Below, in pieces: positions 1-12,700 of a stretch of DNA of 64,000 nucleotides. The notes below the pieces were generated by a model. It was not told where the DNA came from. It saw only the letters and a program-made list of their open reading frames with translations, and searched no databases. The stretch's first letter is position 1. Every line of letters starts with the position of its first letter. Both the position numbers and the translations under genes were made by a program. The DNA comes from Owenia fusiformis (lineage: Eukaryota; Annelida; Polychaeta; Sabellida; Oweniidae): positions 10,791,375-10,855,374 of the forward strand of contig CAIIXF020000005.1 of NCBI GenBank assembly GCA_903813345.2, written 5' to 3'.

Positions 1-46
1 GTTCCAGATGGAATCAGTTCTAGCCAAGAATTGGCTAGAGACTCGA
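1..46 (+). CDS. ACIN1: possible upstream acinus exon (3' part)
   Basis: The first 46 bases read open in one frame, ending FQMESVLAKNWLETR, and are followed by a strong donor (CGA then GTAAGT). The phase at the donor is 0, which matches the phase-0 acceptor of the next acinus exon at 764. The acceptor side lies outside the window. The residues do not clearly match a SAP domain, so membership in acinus rests only on position, phase and donor quality. The 717 bases between this and the next exon hold nothing else I recognise. Confidence 0.4.
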
Positions 47-763
47 GTAAGTTGAGTCAGGCTTTCATGTATGAATGCATTTCTGCACGTTTTTCTTGTC
101 TCCAAGCCTTGATTAGGCTAATGTCCATACCTTTGTGACTACTGAATCTGAAATTCAGAAATTTACGACTTACTTCTGTACTGAGACATTTCCAAAATGT
201 TCCATAATCTACAAATCCAAGTTCATTTTGTAGATACAAACCATATAATAAGGTCCTTTATCAAACTTTTACTAATGGGGCTACCTCGTCCTGGGGCTAC
301 TTTGACCATGGGATTATTTTGACCTGGCTAATTCAATTTTCCATGTTTGGCCATCGTGGATTTAATAAGTTCTCGCCTAAAGGAAGTATCGATTTATTTT
401 CAACAAACATAGTGGATTGCTTGGATTGAAGTTATAAGACAGTGTTGAAAAAGTCCCATGGTTAATATTGCCCCATGAAAGCCACCCCATACATTTAATC
501 CAGGACCCCAAGATGGTCCCAATGTGGAAGATTTTCAGAACCTCACATTCACATCTGATCAAATAAGAATTGACAGTAGCTTTGTGAAAATGCATGACCT
601 TTGATTTGATGGAGAACTGGAGAATACTTTAGATAAACTGAATTACCTTGAAACTTTATGGCAAATGTTTCTCTGACAAATCATGAGGTTTTACAAAATA
701 TTTGTTAGGACATGATATGTACCTGGAAAATAAATCTATTCAACTTCATATGTTTTATTTTAG

Positions 764-3700
764 CAACTATTATTAGAGCAGAAGCGGCTAGAAGCTAGCT
801 CAGGTGATGAGAGCACTGTTCCCAACCTAGACCTACAAAGCAGTCAGAATGAGTTCATCAAACAATATCTAGCCCAGCAGCAGCAGAATTATGAAAAACA
901 GAAAGAAGAAAAAAATAAGATATATGGTAAGGAAAAGTATGGTCTAGTGTTGTCGTTTCTTGTCTTGCAATTTTTTTTAGGAAACTCTTTTACATAGGGG
1001 CAATATTAAGCCAATGATTTATTTGGCTTTTTGTGCAGGGTGAGCCAAAAAAAGGTTATCCAAACAAATGTAAATAACTCAGTCATTCAGCATGTACAGA
1101 TACTGGGGTCTGGAGGCTAACTGTTTTGTAAATGGCCATAAAATGATGGCCATTGGAGATGGACCAATGAAACTTAAGAGAAGTATAGAACAATGAACAA
1201 TGTTTAATTGTGCTAAGTCTGAGTTATTAACATACATTTGTTTGGGTTACCTTTTTTGGCTCACCCTGTATATAGACGATTTTGACTATGCTTTACCAGA
1301 TAAAGACTTTTCTCCATTTGCATTACTTCAGAAGAAGAAGCAAGACGTGCCAGTGAAAGTACGGACCATGACAGCCAAGAGGAGGCCACTGATGACACAG
1401 ATACAGAGAAAACACCAAATAAAAAAGCAATGGCAAGCCCCATCAAGATCCCTGTGAATTCTCACCATTCAGAAGCAGAAATTACAAGCCCAGTGCGTAA
1501 ATCTAGTCGCACCAGAAGTGTCACAAATGAGGAAGATAGAGGTATGTTTTGTTTGATTACTGTTTATTTGATTTAGTTGTCATTCATCGATTATTTTTAT
1601 AGCTTTCCTTTAGCAGGTTAGATGATTGATCATACGTGATAAGTTCCTGACTGTAAAGTTACATCTTCATAGTGGGTAATAAAAAAATGTTGTTTTGGAT
1701 GCTTTGGGGATTTAATGATTGTTCCATTGCCACTGGTAATTTTTGCTTATATTTTCTACTGGGCTAATAATTATTTACTTATAATTCACAATGATATACT
1801 ACAATACTGTCATTACATGTAATTTATAATATTATGCTAATTATAGCATCTTCTTGAGTTTTTGGCTGCATTTTTATAGTACTACATTATTTTTTGACTG
1901 TGAGCTAAATTTTAATCCTCAAAATTAGCTAGATTGTTGTTAAATTGAATGAAACTCGGAGTTAAAGCTGCTTAAATATTACGCAAGAGTATCAAATTCA
2001 CTTGCTCTGTGGTCATATACAAAAAACACTCTCTGATTATTGCTTTATTAGGTATTTAACTTTGTACTTGGAATTTACGTTTTACTGTTAATCAGTAAGG
2101 TCATATACATGTACATGTAGAGAGATGTAAGGTGTAAAACTGTGTATTAGAGAGGAAAGCTGTGTGAAGTGTGTGTAGGAAGATATACATGTAGGTGATT
2201 TTTGATGATCTTATGAACTTGAATAAAGAACACAGAAAACTTTTTGACACTTACACAATCAATAGGCTCAAACATTAACATTCTTTCCTGAAAACATCAA
2301 TTTGAAAACCTCAACACCGAGATAGCAGTATGACAAGATTAAGATAAAATTGGTTGATGTAATGAAATTACAAGCAGCTTTAGCAATTACAAATGCAGTC
2401 ACTTTCCTCAATAATAATTTTCCAAAGGTTCAGTATTTACAAACAAGAATAAGGTTATTGACATACACATAGAGATTTCGTAAGGTATATATCTGTCACT
2501 TTCAATTTGAATTATTTGTGGTTATTAGGATGAAAATACAATTCAAGTATTGTAGCCCTTTAACAAGATTTCAAATACTTAACTGAACTTTGCCGTACAT
2601 TCCTGTTCCTGTCAAAAGGTCAAGTACTCAAGTACATGTATTTTCAATCTATAATGTACTTTGAACTGTTTGATTTGTTAATGTTTTCTTATGTAGGCAT
2701 GATTTGGTTCACCTGTAGATGTCCACTTGATATTAGTTTCGTTTTGCTGTAACATGAACAAATGGTTAAATTCAGCTAAGAATAATGTTGGTGATTGACT
2801 AAAATATGTCCAGGATTAATGTTACAGAATTAATAATTTGCATGCAATTTTGAACACATTTTGAACTTATTTTTGAATCATATTCCGTTATATTAAAGCA
2901 CATTATGCCATTTACTTTATATTACACAACAGAAGCAATGGATCAGTCCAAAGATGCAGAGAAACCCAAGGAAGAAGCATCCCCTGCTGCAACTGAAGAC
3001 AAAACTAAGAAAGAAGATGTGGTTGAAGGAACTGCAGCTAAGGTTGAAGAAAAGGCTAAACCAGTGGAGAATGGTGAAAAGGGTAAATAAAATTTTCTTC
3101 TCCAAATATTTTATGATGTTGCATAAATAACATGATGTGGCTTGTATGGTGTGAATCAGTACAGTACAGTACTTATACTCTAATACAGTTTTGTTAGCAC
3201 TTTTCATCATGTGGATTAAATCATGAAATTTAAGCCAACAAGCTGTCTATTCCTGAGGTTGGCATTGGGATCATTTCCCATGTTTCTTTTAGGATAGATG
3301 TTATTTTGTAGTTCCTGCTAATTCATCAGTTGTCTTGTACTCATTAGGTCCAGGTGATGCTGAGACCCCTCTGCCAGAAGTTGCCCCACCTGCACCAGAG
3401 CCTACTAAAGCTGAGGCACCATCCATTCCAAAATCTCGCAAAATTAAAATTAATCGTAAATCTGATGTCAAAACCCCGACCCAAGATATTGCACCAAAGG
3501 AGGAGGAATCTTCAAAGGAAGCACCCTCAACTCCAAAAGAAGATATAAAACCTGCAAAAGAAGCAACCCCTCCCCCACAACCTCCCAAAGAGGATAGTCC
3601 ACCACCTCAACCCCCAAAAGAGGATAGTCCACCACCTCAACCCCCAAAGGAGGATAGTCCACCACCTCAACCTCCAAAAGAGGAAAGCGCACCACCTCAA

Positions 3701-6700
3701 CCCCCAAAGGAGGATAGTCAACCACCTCAACCCCCAAAGGAGGATAGTCCACCACCTCAACCTCCAAAAGAGGATAGTCTACCACCTCAACCCCCAAAGG
3801 AGGATAGTCCACCACCTCAACCCCCAAAAGAGGATAGTCCTGACTCTAAGAAGAAGAGATTGCAAAGACGGAAACCTGGAAGACGATCTAGCTCATCAAG
3901 GTACATTGAATTAATACTGCTACTTGTAACATAAAAATTGCAACTTTAACCAGAGAAGATGAATATGAACATCATATTTCTAATAATATCTGAAAACTAC
4001 ATTTTCTAGTCATTTGAGTCTAGTAATGCGAAAAGAGGTCCTTCCACATATATTTTGGTTTGAAATTCCATTTTACATACCTCGTTTCAGTTGTCATCTC
4101 AGGTTTCATGAAGTGGTTGTATCTTTGACAAGTATTTAAGTATTTTTCTCAACTTTCAACAAGCTTTTTGGTTTTATTACTTTTGGGTTAACATGACACA
4201 GGTTGTTTCTCTAATTATGTGTTCATAATTGTTGGTTTTGTAGTTCTAGCTCAGAATCAAGATCAAGATCTCCTCCAAGAGTGAAAAAACGACGAAATAG
4301 GAAATCAAGTTCTAGCTCTAGTGCATCATCACGATCCAAATCTCCTCAGATGAAAAAACGTAGAGGTCGCAAGTCGAGTTCATCGAGTTCTGAGTCTAGA
4401 TCTAAATCACCAGTTCCTAGGAAACAAACACGATCGAGGTCGAGCTCTAGTTCAAGCGGGTCTAGATCTCCAGATCGGAAAGTGAAGTCACCTGTAAGTA
4501 AGCGAGCGAGAAGTAGATCTTCTAGCTCAAGTCGATCAAGGTCACCTGTACAGAAAGCAGATAGGTCCTCAAGGTCAAAGTCACCTCAAAAGCCAAGGTC
4601 AAGGTCAGAGTCCAGTATGTCAAGGTCACCATCTCCTGCCAAGCAACCTGAACAGGAAAAGGTATTTATGATGCATTGTGATCTGAAATAATTCAATGGT
4701 ATTTTTTTGACTTTCCATCCTTCTTATTTAAATTATAAATAAAAAATACATGTACTATTGTCTCGCCAACAAAATTGTTACCTAGAAAATGTTGATCTTT
4801 TTTTCTTTTTTTTTATTAAAATCAATGTAACATATTTACAGGTTGTAGTGGCTATGACCCCCAAAACGGAGTATAAGGTACCACATAATGGTATTTACAA
4901 TGAAAGCCTGCATTTTACCTTCCTTTGTCAGACGTATTCATACTGGGTCACATTTTCTTATGTCTCATGTTTAATGACATTATATTGATTTTTAATGTTA
5001 AGGATGAAGAGGAGACGCCTGAAGTTGCTGACAAAGTGGAAGGAAAGTAAGTTGTTTGAAATGAAATTAGAATAAGGAATTTAGAATTGTGTTTGGCACT
5101 CTGAGAATCTGTTAAGTTGTTCTCAACCAATATTTATTAGTTCAAATAATCTTGTGAGCTATGGCATATTGAAAGGATACTTTGAGAATGGTGCGAGATG
5201 GGTTAAGAACTAAAGAGAGGAGTGATTTAAAATAAGTTGATATCCTAACTTTTGAACTTGGTGAATGACAGCATTCAGAAATCCAGTATTGAATTTAAGT
5301 TTAAATTGCTATCCTCTTTTTATTTATATATAGAGTTATGTTTACATCGTAGGACACATTGAGCCAATTTAGCCCATCTTAATGCATCATACGAAATCAA
5401 CTGATATTGTATAAATCCTATTGATTTAAAAGCTTTGCTTTATAATTGTCGTTGGTTCAAATGTATATCTGTTTTCTGTAGGCGCAGTAAAGTTGCTGAT
5501 GAAGACAGTGAGAAGTCTCGCAGTGAATCTCCAATGGATGCCTCAACCACTGAAAATAATGCAGATAAGAAGGTATTGTGTCACACGTGTCACCAGACAT
5601 AAGTTTTAACTGTATGAGCACTGTAATGTACTTTGTTTAGAAGATTCAGTGTAATACTTAATAGTAATTGAGCACAGCAAAAATGCAAGATAGCGTCGTT
5701 ATCAGCTAATCTACCATAATCTATCAAGTTAACCTACACGTATCTTCTTTTAATCCCAAGAGTTGATTATCTCTTAAAATGTAATCTTATCTTCAAAAGT
5801 GAGAATATGTGAAAATTTTAATACGTATGTCTTGCATTTTGGCTGTTTAGAGTGTGCTATGTATAGAAATGTGGAGACATATTTTAGTCAAAGGAAAATG
5901 TGATTTTGGTTCTTGTTACTGGTCTCCATGGTTTTCTTTAAGCGAACTTGGGTGCAGCGAAGATTTCCTGGCTCCTGATTGGCTACATGTGTAAAGCGTA
6001 ACAGCAACTGAGTTTATATTATTTCCTGCTAGTCGCAGTATGGCTATGGGCCATCATGCAGTGGAGTCCGAGCCCCTTCTGTATCTTGAAAGGAGATGGA
6101 AAATCGAACATTATTGAGTTTGTTTAGTACCTAAGCTCTTAAGCTGAAGTACGCTTGGATTTGAAGATTACAAATCCACCTCCCCGATATTCTGGAGCAG
6201 CTATTCCCACATTGCATTCCTTGAGAAAATATCAACGAAAGTACGGACTATGAGTTTTTACATTTTCATTCTCTGTCGTCGGAATACAGAATCGCAACCA
6301 TTTACCACCGAACCTAGACTTTGTGAACATTTAATGGCAACTATTTCGCCATCATATAATGGATATATGAACATTTCATGGGAACAATCTTACCATGGAA
6401 TAACGGATATAACATTAACATCATGGATATTGGATATGTTAACGTATATTAAAGTCAACCATCTAACCATTGACCTTGGATATGATATCAATATTCTAAA
6501 ATTGATATGGACAATTGATTGTAGCCTGTTCGCCATTGGATCTACACGTAACAACATTAAATGTGGTCTTCGAATCTTGGACATATGAACAATAAATGGC
6601 AATCATCTTGACAACGAATTCTGGATATGTGAACATTTTACGTCTTGACATGAAAACTTGACGATACGAACAATTAATGGTATCTTGACATCGCATCCTG

Positions 6701-9700
6701 AATATATGAACATTTAGTTTTCATCTGTACATGAAATCCATGAGATGTGAACAATTATCATCGCATCTTGGATATAGAACATTTAATTTTACATTTGTGC
6801 ATCAAAACTTGGAGATATGAACAATTAGTGGCAGATCGCATCTTGGATATATGAACATTTGCTTTTACGTCTGAACATCAAAACACAGTTATCTTGACAT
6901 CACATCTTGGATATATTAACATTTAGTTTTATGTCTGTATAAAACTTGGAGATATGAACAATTAATGTCAGCCATCTTGACTTCGCATCTTGGATATGAA
7001 CATTCGATTTCACGTTTGTGCATCTGAACGCAGTCATCTTGACATTGCATCTTAGACATATGAACATTTAGTTTTATGTCTACATCTGAACACAGTTATC
7101 TCGACATCGCATCTTGGATATAATTTGAACATTTAGTTTTACGTCTGTATAAAACTTGGATATATGAACAATTAATGTCAGCCATCTTGACATCACATCT
7201 TGGATTTATGAACATTTAATTTTACGTCACGTCTGTACATCAAAACTTGGAGATCAATCAACGGCCATCTATTCTTGACATCATATTCTGGATATATGAA
7301 CATTTAATTTTACGTCTGTTCATCTGAACGCAGTTATCTTGACATTGCATCTTGGATATATGAACATTTAGTTTTACATCTGTACATCAGAACGCAGCCA
7401 TGTCGACATCACATCCTGGATATATGAACATTTAGTTTTACATCTGTACATCAGAACGCAGCCATGTCGACATCACATCCTGGATATATGAACATTTAAT
7501 TTTACGTCTTCATCAAAACGCAGTCATCTAGACATCACATCGTGGATATATGAACATTTAATTTTACGTCATGTCCACACATCAAAACATGAGACATGAA
7601 AAATTAGCGGCAGCCATCTTGACATCACATCTTGGATATATGAACATATAATTTTACGTCTGTATATCAAAACCATGAGATTAACATTTAACATTTAAAG
7701 TTATTCATCTCCACATTGAAACTTGGCCATATTGAAGTTAAGATGTTTGAAGATAAGGATTGACATTAGAATAATCATGAATGTTACAATAGGAACAAAT
7801 TCCTTGGGACATTAATGAAATCTCTGTTTTGCCATCCAAGAAATGAAGAAAATTAGAAAAGAGAAGCGGAAATGCAATTAGAGGAATCAGTCCTAGTTCA
7901 TCCATTTTAGTGGAAAAGATTGTTCGAGCCTTGTCCCGATTTTTCTCAATATGGGGGGCCAAAGACAGCGGTGATCTGGTATTTCTACACTGTCTATCCA
8001 TAACCAATGTTTTCTTTCATTTTAGGCTTCCTCATACCTAAGGATCCGGGTTTATAACTGTATGTTAATTCGTTTGCTTTTAGGCTTTACAGACTTGTTT
8101 TATTTGCTGTTATATTGTTTACAGGCGTAAGAGTAGGAGTATGGTGCAGGGCTGCTGGCTATATTAGTATTCCAAATAGAAATATCTATATTAAGTGTTG
8201 AGTTTAGTCACCTAGTTAGTTTATATTGCATATTTATTGTTTAAGATGGTTCCCCGTGCAGGCAAATTATTAATATAAGAAATATTCATATCAAATGTTT
8301 TGTATACTTCACACATTTTTGCCGACTTCCGTGTTTTGTTAAAGTAAGGTATTGTGATTAATTATCATTTTTGTTTTTTGAATGATTCTTGTATCGATTC
8401 GATTCTTTACTCTCATCAGTTGTATATTCATGTTATGTATATTTGCCTTAAAAATCTCATCAGTTGAATTTCCTGTTTTTACAAACTTGATGGTTGTTAG
8501 ATCGTAGTATTGCAAAATACATGTATCTCAGTTTAATCAAATAATCATTTATCCACCTGCACGGAAAACCATCTGATTGAGTGGGGTTTAATTGAGCGTA
8601 TTGTGCTTTTAGGAAGACAACAAGGAAGATGAATCCAAACCACCTACGAAGATCCAGTCCAGGAAAATATCTTGTAAGTCTGACTAAGTAGACAATTTAA
8701 CAGTAAATGTAGCCATCATGGCTTTTCATGAGAGTTTGAATACGGAATAGATTCCAGCTACTGTAGAAGTGGAAACTTTAGCGAAACAAAACTTTAGCGA
8801 GATGGTCCCTAAAACTCTATTGCCGAATTAAACTTTCCCGGACCAGCAATCAAGAAAATGGAAAATTACTTGGGCGAGCTTAAAAGCTTATTATTAGGTT
8901 ATAATGATTATTCACCAACACGATTGGTTGCATTTTTGTAAACCCCGAGTTGTAAACATGTATATCACAGTTATTAGCTCTATATCACCGTTATTAGCCC
9001 TATAATTAAACTTGCCTTTCGAGGAATGGCGTGTCACCATCAAAGATAAGTCGTTTATGTTTGTGTGTAATCCCCAATCAATGTGCTCAAACCGTACAGT
9101 AGGTATTAATACCCGACAAACAATCAAATAAGTAACAAACTCGGCTAATTCACTATCAAACTTTATTCTATTTATTATTATTATTAGGAATAAATACTAG
9201 TATATTCTCATAAAATAATCGTATCATTCATGTTAGTGATAAGTTAACAGATTTTGTGATCGAAAAATCGAAAAATTATTTCTGTATTGTTTTCATCATT
9301 TAGGGCAACAAAACATGATTGCAAAACAAAATAGGTATTAATTATGATTGTAAATCGATGAGGAAGCACTGATGTATGTATTATTTATGTATTCGAAACG
9401 AAATTCAGCATCTGGATGTCGATCCGTTGTATTCTTCACGGTATTATCGCCCACCGATATTTTTCATATTTTTCTACGAATTTTTATTTGGCGTCTCTCC
9501 TTAAACGCTAAATTTCGCCAAAGTTTCCACATCGTTAAAGTCCCCGATAAATCGGGCTACGTATACCGCCGTGTTTACATTAGGGGATTAGAAGAGTTTA
9601 TTTTTTATTTAGGTATGCAAGCTACGTATATCAATATTAGGCCTTCATTCATGTACTCGTGTGCATGTAATCAGCATGCCCTTCAATATTATGTAAACCA

Positions 9701-12700
9701 GGCAATTCAAGTACTGTATAATGTACACTATTTATGTGTGTGCTACATACAATACAATTCCCTGGGAAACAAAACACAAATACTTTTTATATGTTCAAAA
9801 TGAGCCATTTGATTGATGCAAACACTAAATAGCTTCATAAATAACATCTACAAAGTATATCTAATAGTAATTTTCAATTTCAATGGTGAAACTTCCCTGA
9901 TTACGATTATATGGGAAATCATCACGAGACGAAGATCGTTCGCCTTCCTGGCTTACCTCTGAATCGTGTACCTGGTAATCTCTTTATATAGTTTAGCGAG
10001 AGCGGTGCGCCTGCGCAGTTTTAAACTTTGGTGCACACTTTAAAGTTTCCACTTCTACAGTGGAACACAGAAATTTGGTGATTGCTGATTGGAAAGCTGT
10101 ATTTTGATTGACTGAATGTGATTGGTTATGGCTAGATCAATTAATTGTTTCTAATTGAAAATATGTAGTCGAAATTTGTTTTTTTAAGATGATGAATCAA
10201 TCTCTGAAAAGAGTTCGTACAGGTTGACCCAAAAAAAGCAGAACCTCAACCCCTTTTCAAGGATTTGTGGGTTCTAGTTTTTGGGGCACCCTGTATAACA
10301 TGTACAAATTTACAAGATCAAATATCATGTTTTCTCAAGTGAACAAAGATGCCAAGAAAGAAGAGGGTGCCACTGCTGAGAAGCCAGCTAAGAAGAGACG
10401 TTGGGGATCAACCAAGACTGAACCTACCAAGAAAAAGAACTGGGGGAGCATCTCAACAGATTCACTCAAGGTAATTGAAGCAAATGGATGATGCACCCAC
10501 TTGACATTATAAAAATTGACTAACTTTGGTAAGAATTACTAAAATAAGATTATATATATATTTTGCTATAACTTGAATAGTGGAGTGATTTAATATGTGA
10601 TGACTTATAAGCATGGCACACTGTCTTTTGACACTGGCTTTTAGGCTGCCATTTTGAAAATGGCTGACATTTTACACATGTCATTTATGTTTTTTATTAT
10701 AACACGAAATGTAATAGCATGTTACACTGTATAAGCATGTTACACTGTTTTATGGCACTTTGGCTAGCAACATGGCCATTTCCCATTTTTGCTTGTGTTA
10801 TTTTACATTTTCTACTATAATTGAAAAAGTAATAGAGTTTAGTGGTGTAGATAAGTACTCATGTAGTCATCGAATCGTCTCGCCAAGGTGTTATAGAATT
10901 CGGCTCGATTAGGAGTTCAGATTTCGCGAATTATTACACGAGTCTGAGACTCGCGAATTTGTATTCGTATTCGCGATTTCACAGCAGGGTGAAACTATGT
11001 ACAAATGATTGTTCCGTGTATCATTTGTTTTTATTTGAATGAATATGAGTAATAAATCTAATTTAAATGAAATATTTTTGAGTCTATTTTTTAATTCCAT
11101 GATTAATTCAGTCCGTAGAACCGGAAATGAAAGTGCTGCAACAATATGTGGCGGGAAACATAAAATAAACAATATTTCAATTTTTGTTATAATTAATCGT
11201 AAGTATGTTATTTAAATCGGTAGATATGGACAACTCTTGATATACTTAGCGTACCTAGGGTATTGTGCAAGTGAACAACATTGAAAAAAGGACTAAAAAA
11301 CGACCATATGACATGCAATGGTAAGATTTTTTCTTGTTAATTTTTTGATGAAAAATCGCGATTCTTATTCGATCTCAGACTCAAAATCACGCGAATTACT
11401 CGATTCCAAAAATCCCCACGAGTTACAACACTAATAGAGTTCATAGTTCACCTGTGACTACATATGAGCAATTTTGCTTAAAAGCGGCCATTTTGAAAAA
11501 ATGTTGTTATGAAATTTGCTGTTACTAAAATCGTAGTGAAGCAAAATTGTAAAGAGCACAGGCATGGCCGTTTCATTGGATTTGCCACACCTTGGCTCTG
11601 CTGTTGTCTAGTTAGATTATGATAAGTTGCAAAATTAACTTCCAAAATAACCACTCTTCTTTTACCACCAAAAAGTGGTGACAAACTGTGAAAGTATTTT
11701 TGTTACTATCATTTGGAGTGCAGTTTCAGGGTTGCCACAACTTGTTACCCTGGTGACATTTTACTTTATTGAATATTTGTGTTTTATAGGGTTTGATCCC
11801 AGACATTAAAGCTGCACCTAAAGCTGAAGAGCCTATCATTAAAGTGACAGAAAGTGTCACAGGAGACTCTTCAGGTGACGAGGATATGACAAGTGATGCA
11901 GAAGACACAAGAAAAGTCATAAAGCGCACAGTGACTCAGGTATGATATGAAAAATAGATTGATCCCTCAGATGAGCATTACTTAGTGTACTTGAGTTTTG
12001 AGGATGCATACATTTGGAGCACCCTGTAAATCAAAATTCAACATCCAGAGTTTCTTTCAATCAGTGAATTCCGAATAAATAATTGTGATTTATTTATTTA
12101 ATTAATCCAGGAAATTGAAAATAAAGATGATACAGAGGTGACTAAAGAAAAGGATGATGAGAAATCAGGGGCCGAATCTGGTTCTGAACAATCATCATCA
12201 TCAGGTGAAGAGTCTGCCGGGGAGGAAGATAGCAAGACTGAAGAGCCAAAAGAACAGAAACAGCCTAAGAAAGGTATGAAAATATTTATTATATACATTT
12301 CAATTGATGAATGTAACTGTCTCTATTGAATTATTTTGATCTTGTAGTGAAGCAAAAGCTTGAGACAAGCTTGAACGCATGTAACAGTATAACATACTTT
12401 TTGGTGAAATTTTATTATCATTTTCATATCATAATTTGTATTGACTTTTTTTTAATTTCAGTGGCAACAACCAAGCCAAAGGCTGTGCGTCGTATTGGGA
12501 GTCACGTTCCATCTCCTGATGCCCCAGAGAAGGCACGTCACTCCCCCTCCCCACCCAGGAACCCGCCATCGTGCATTGTGCACATCCGTGGTCTGGTGCG
12601 TCCATTTACCCTTGGCCAACTGAAGGAGGTACTTGGCCAAACTGGAGAGCTGACAGAGGATGGTTTCTGGATCGATAAGATCAAGTCTCATTGTTATGCC

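Noticed and set aside
3468-3827. Long repetitive open frame on the minus strand opposite the acinus proline array
   Set aside because: It is the reverse reading of a 30-bp coding repeat (length divisible by 3 keeps all frames open); the plus strand fits acinus phase and family.
9372-9803. Open frame of 143 codons within an acinus intron
   Set aside because: Lies wholly inside the foldback element at 8761-10060, no recognisable motif, and no ATG context.
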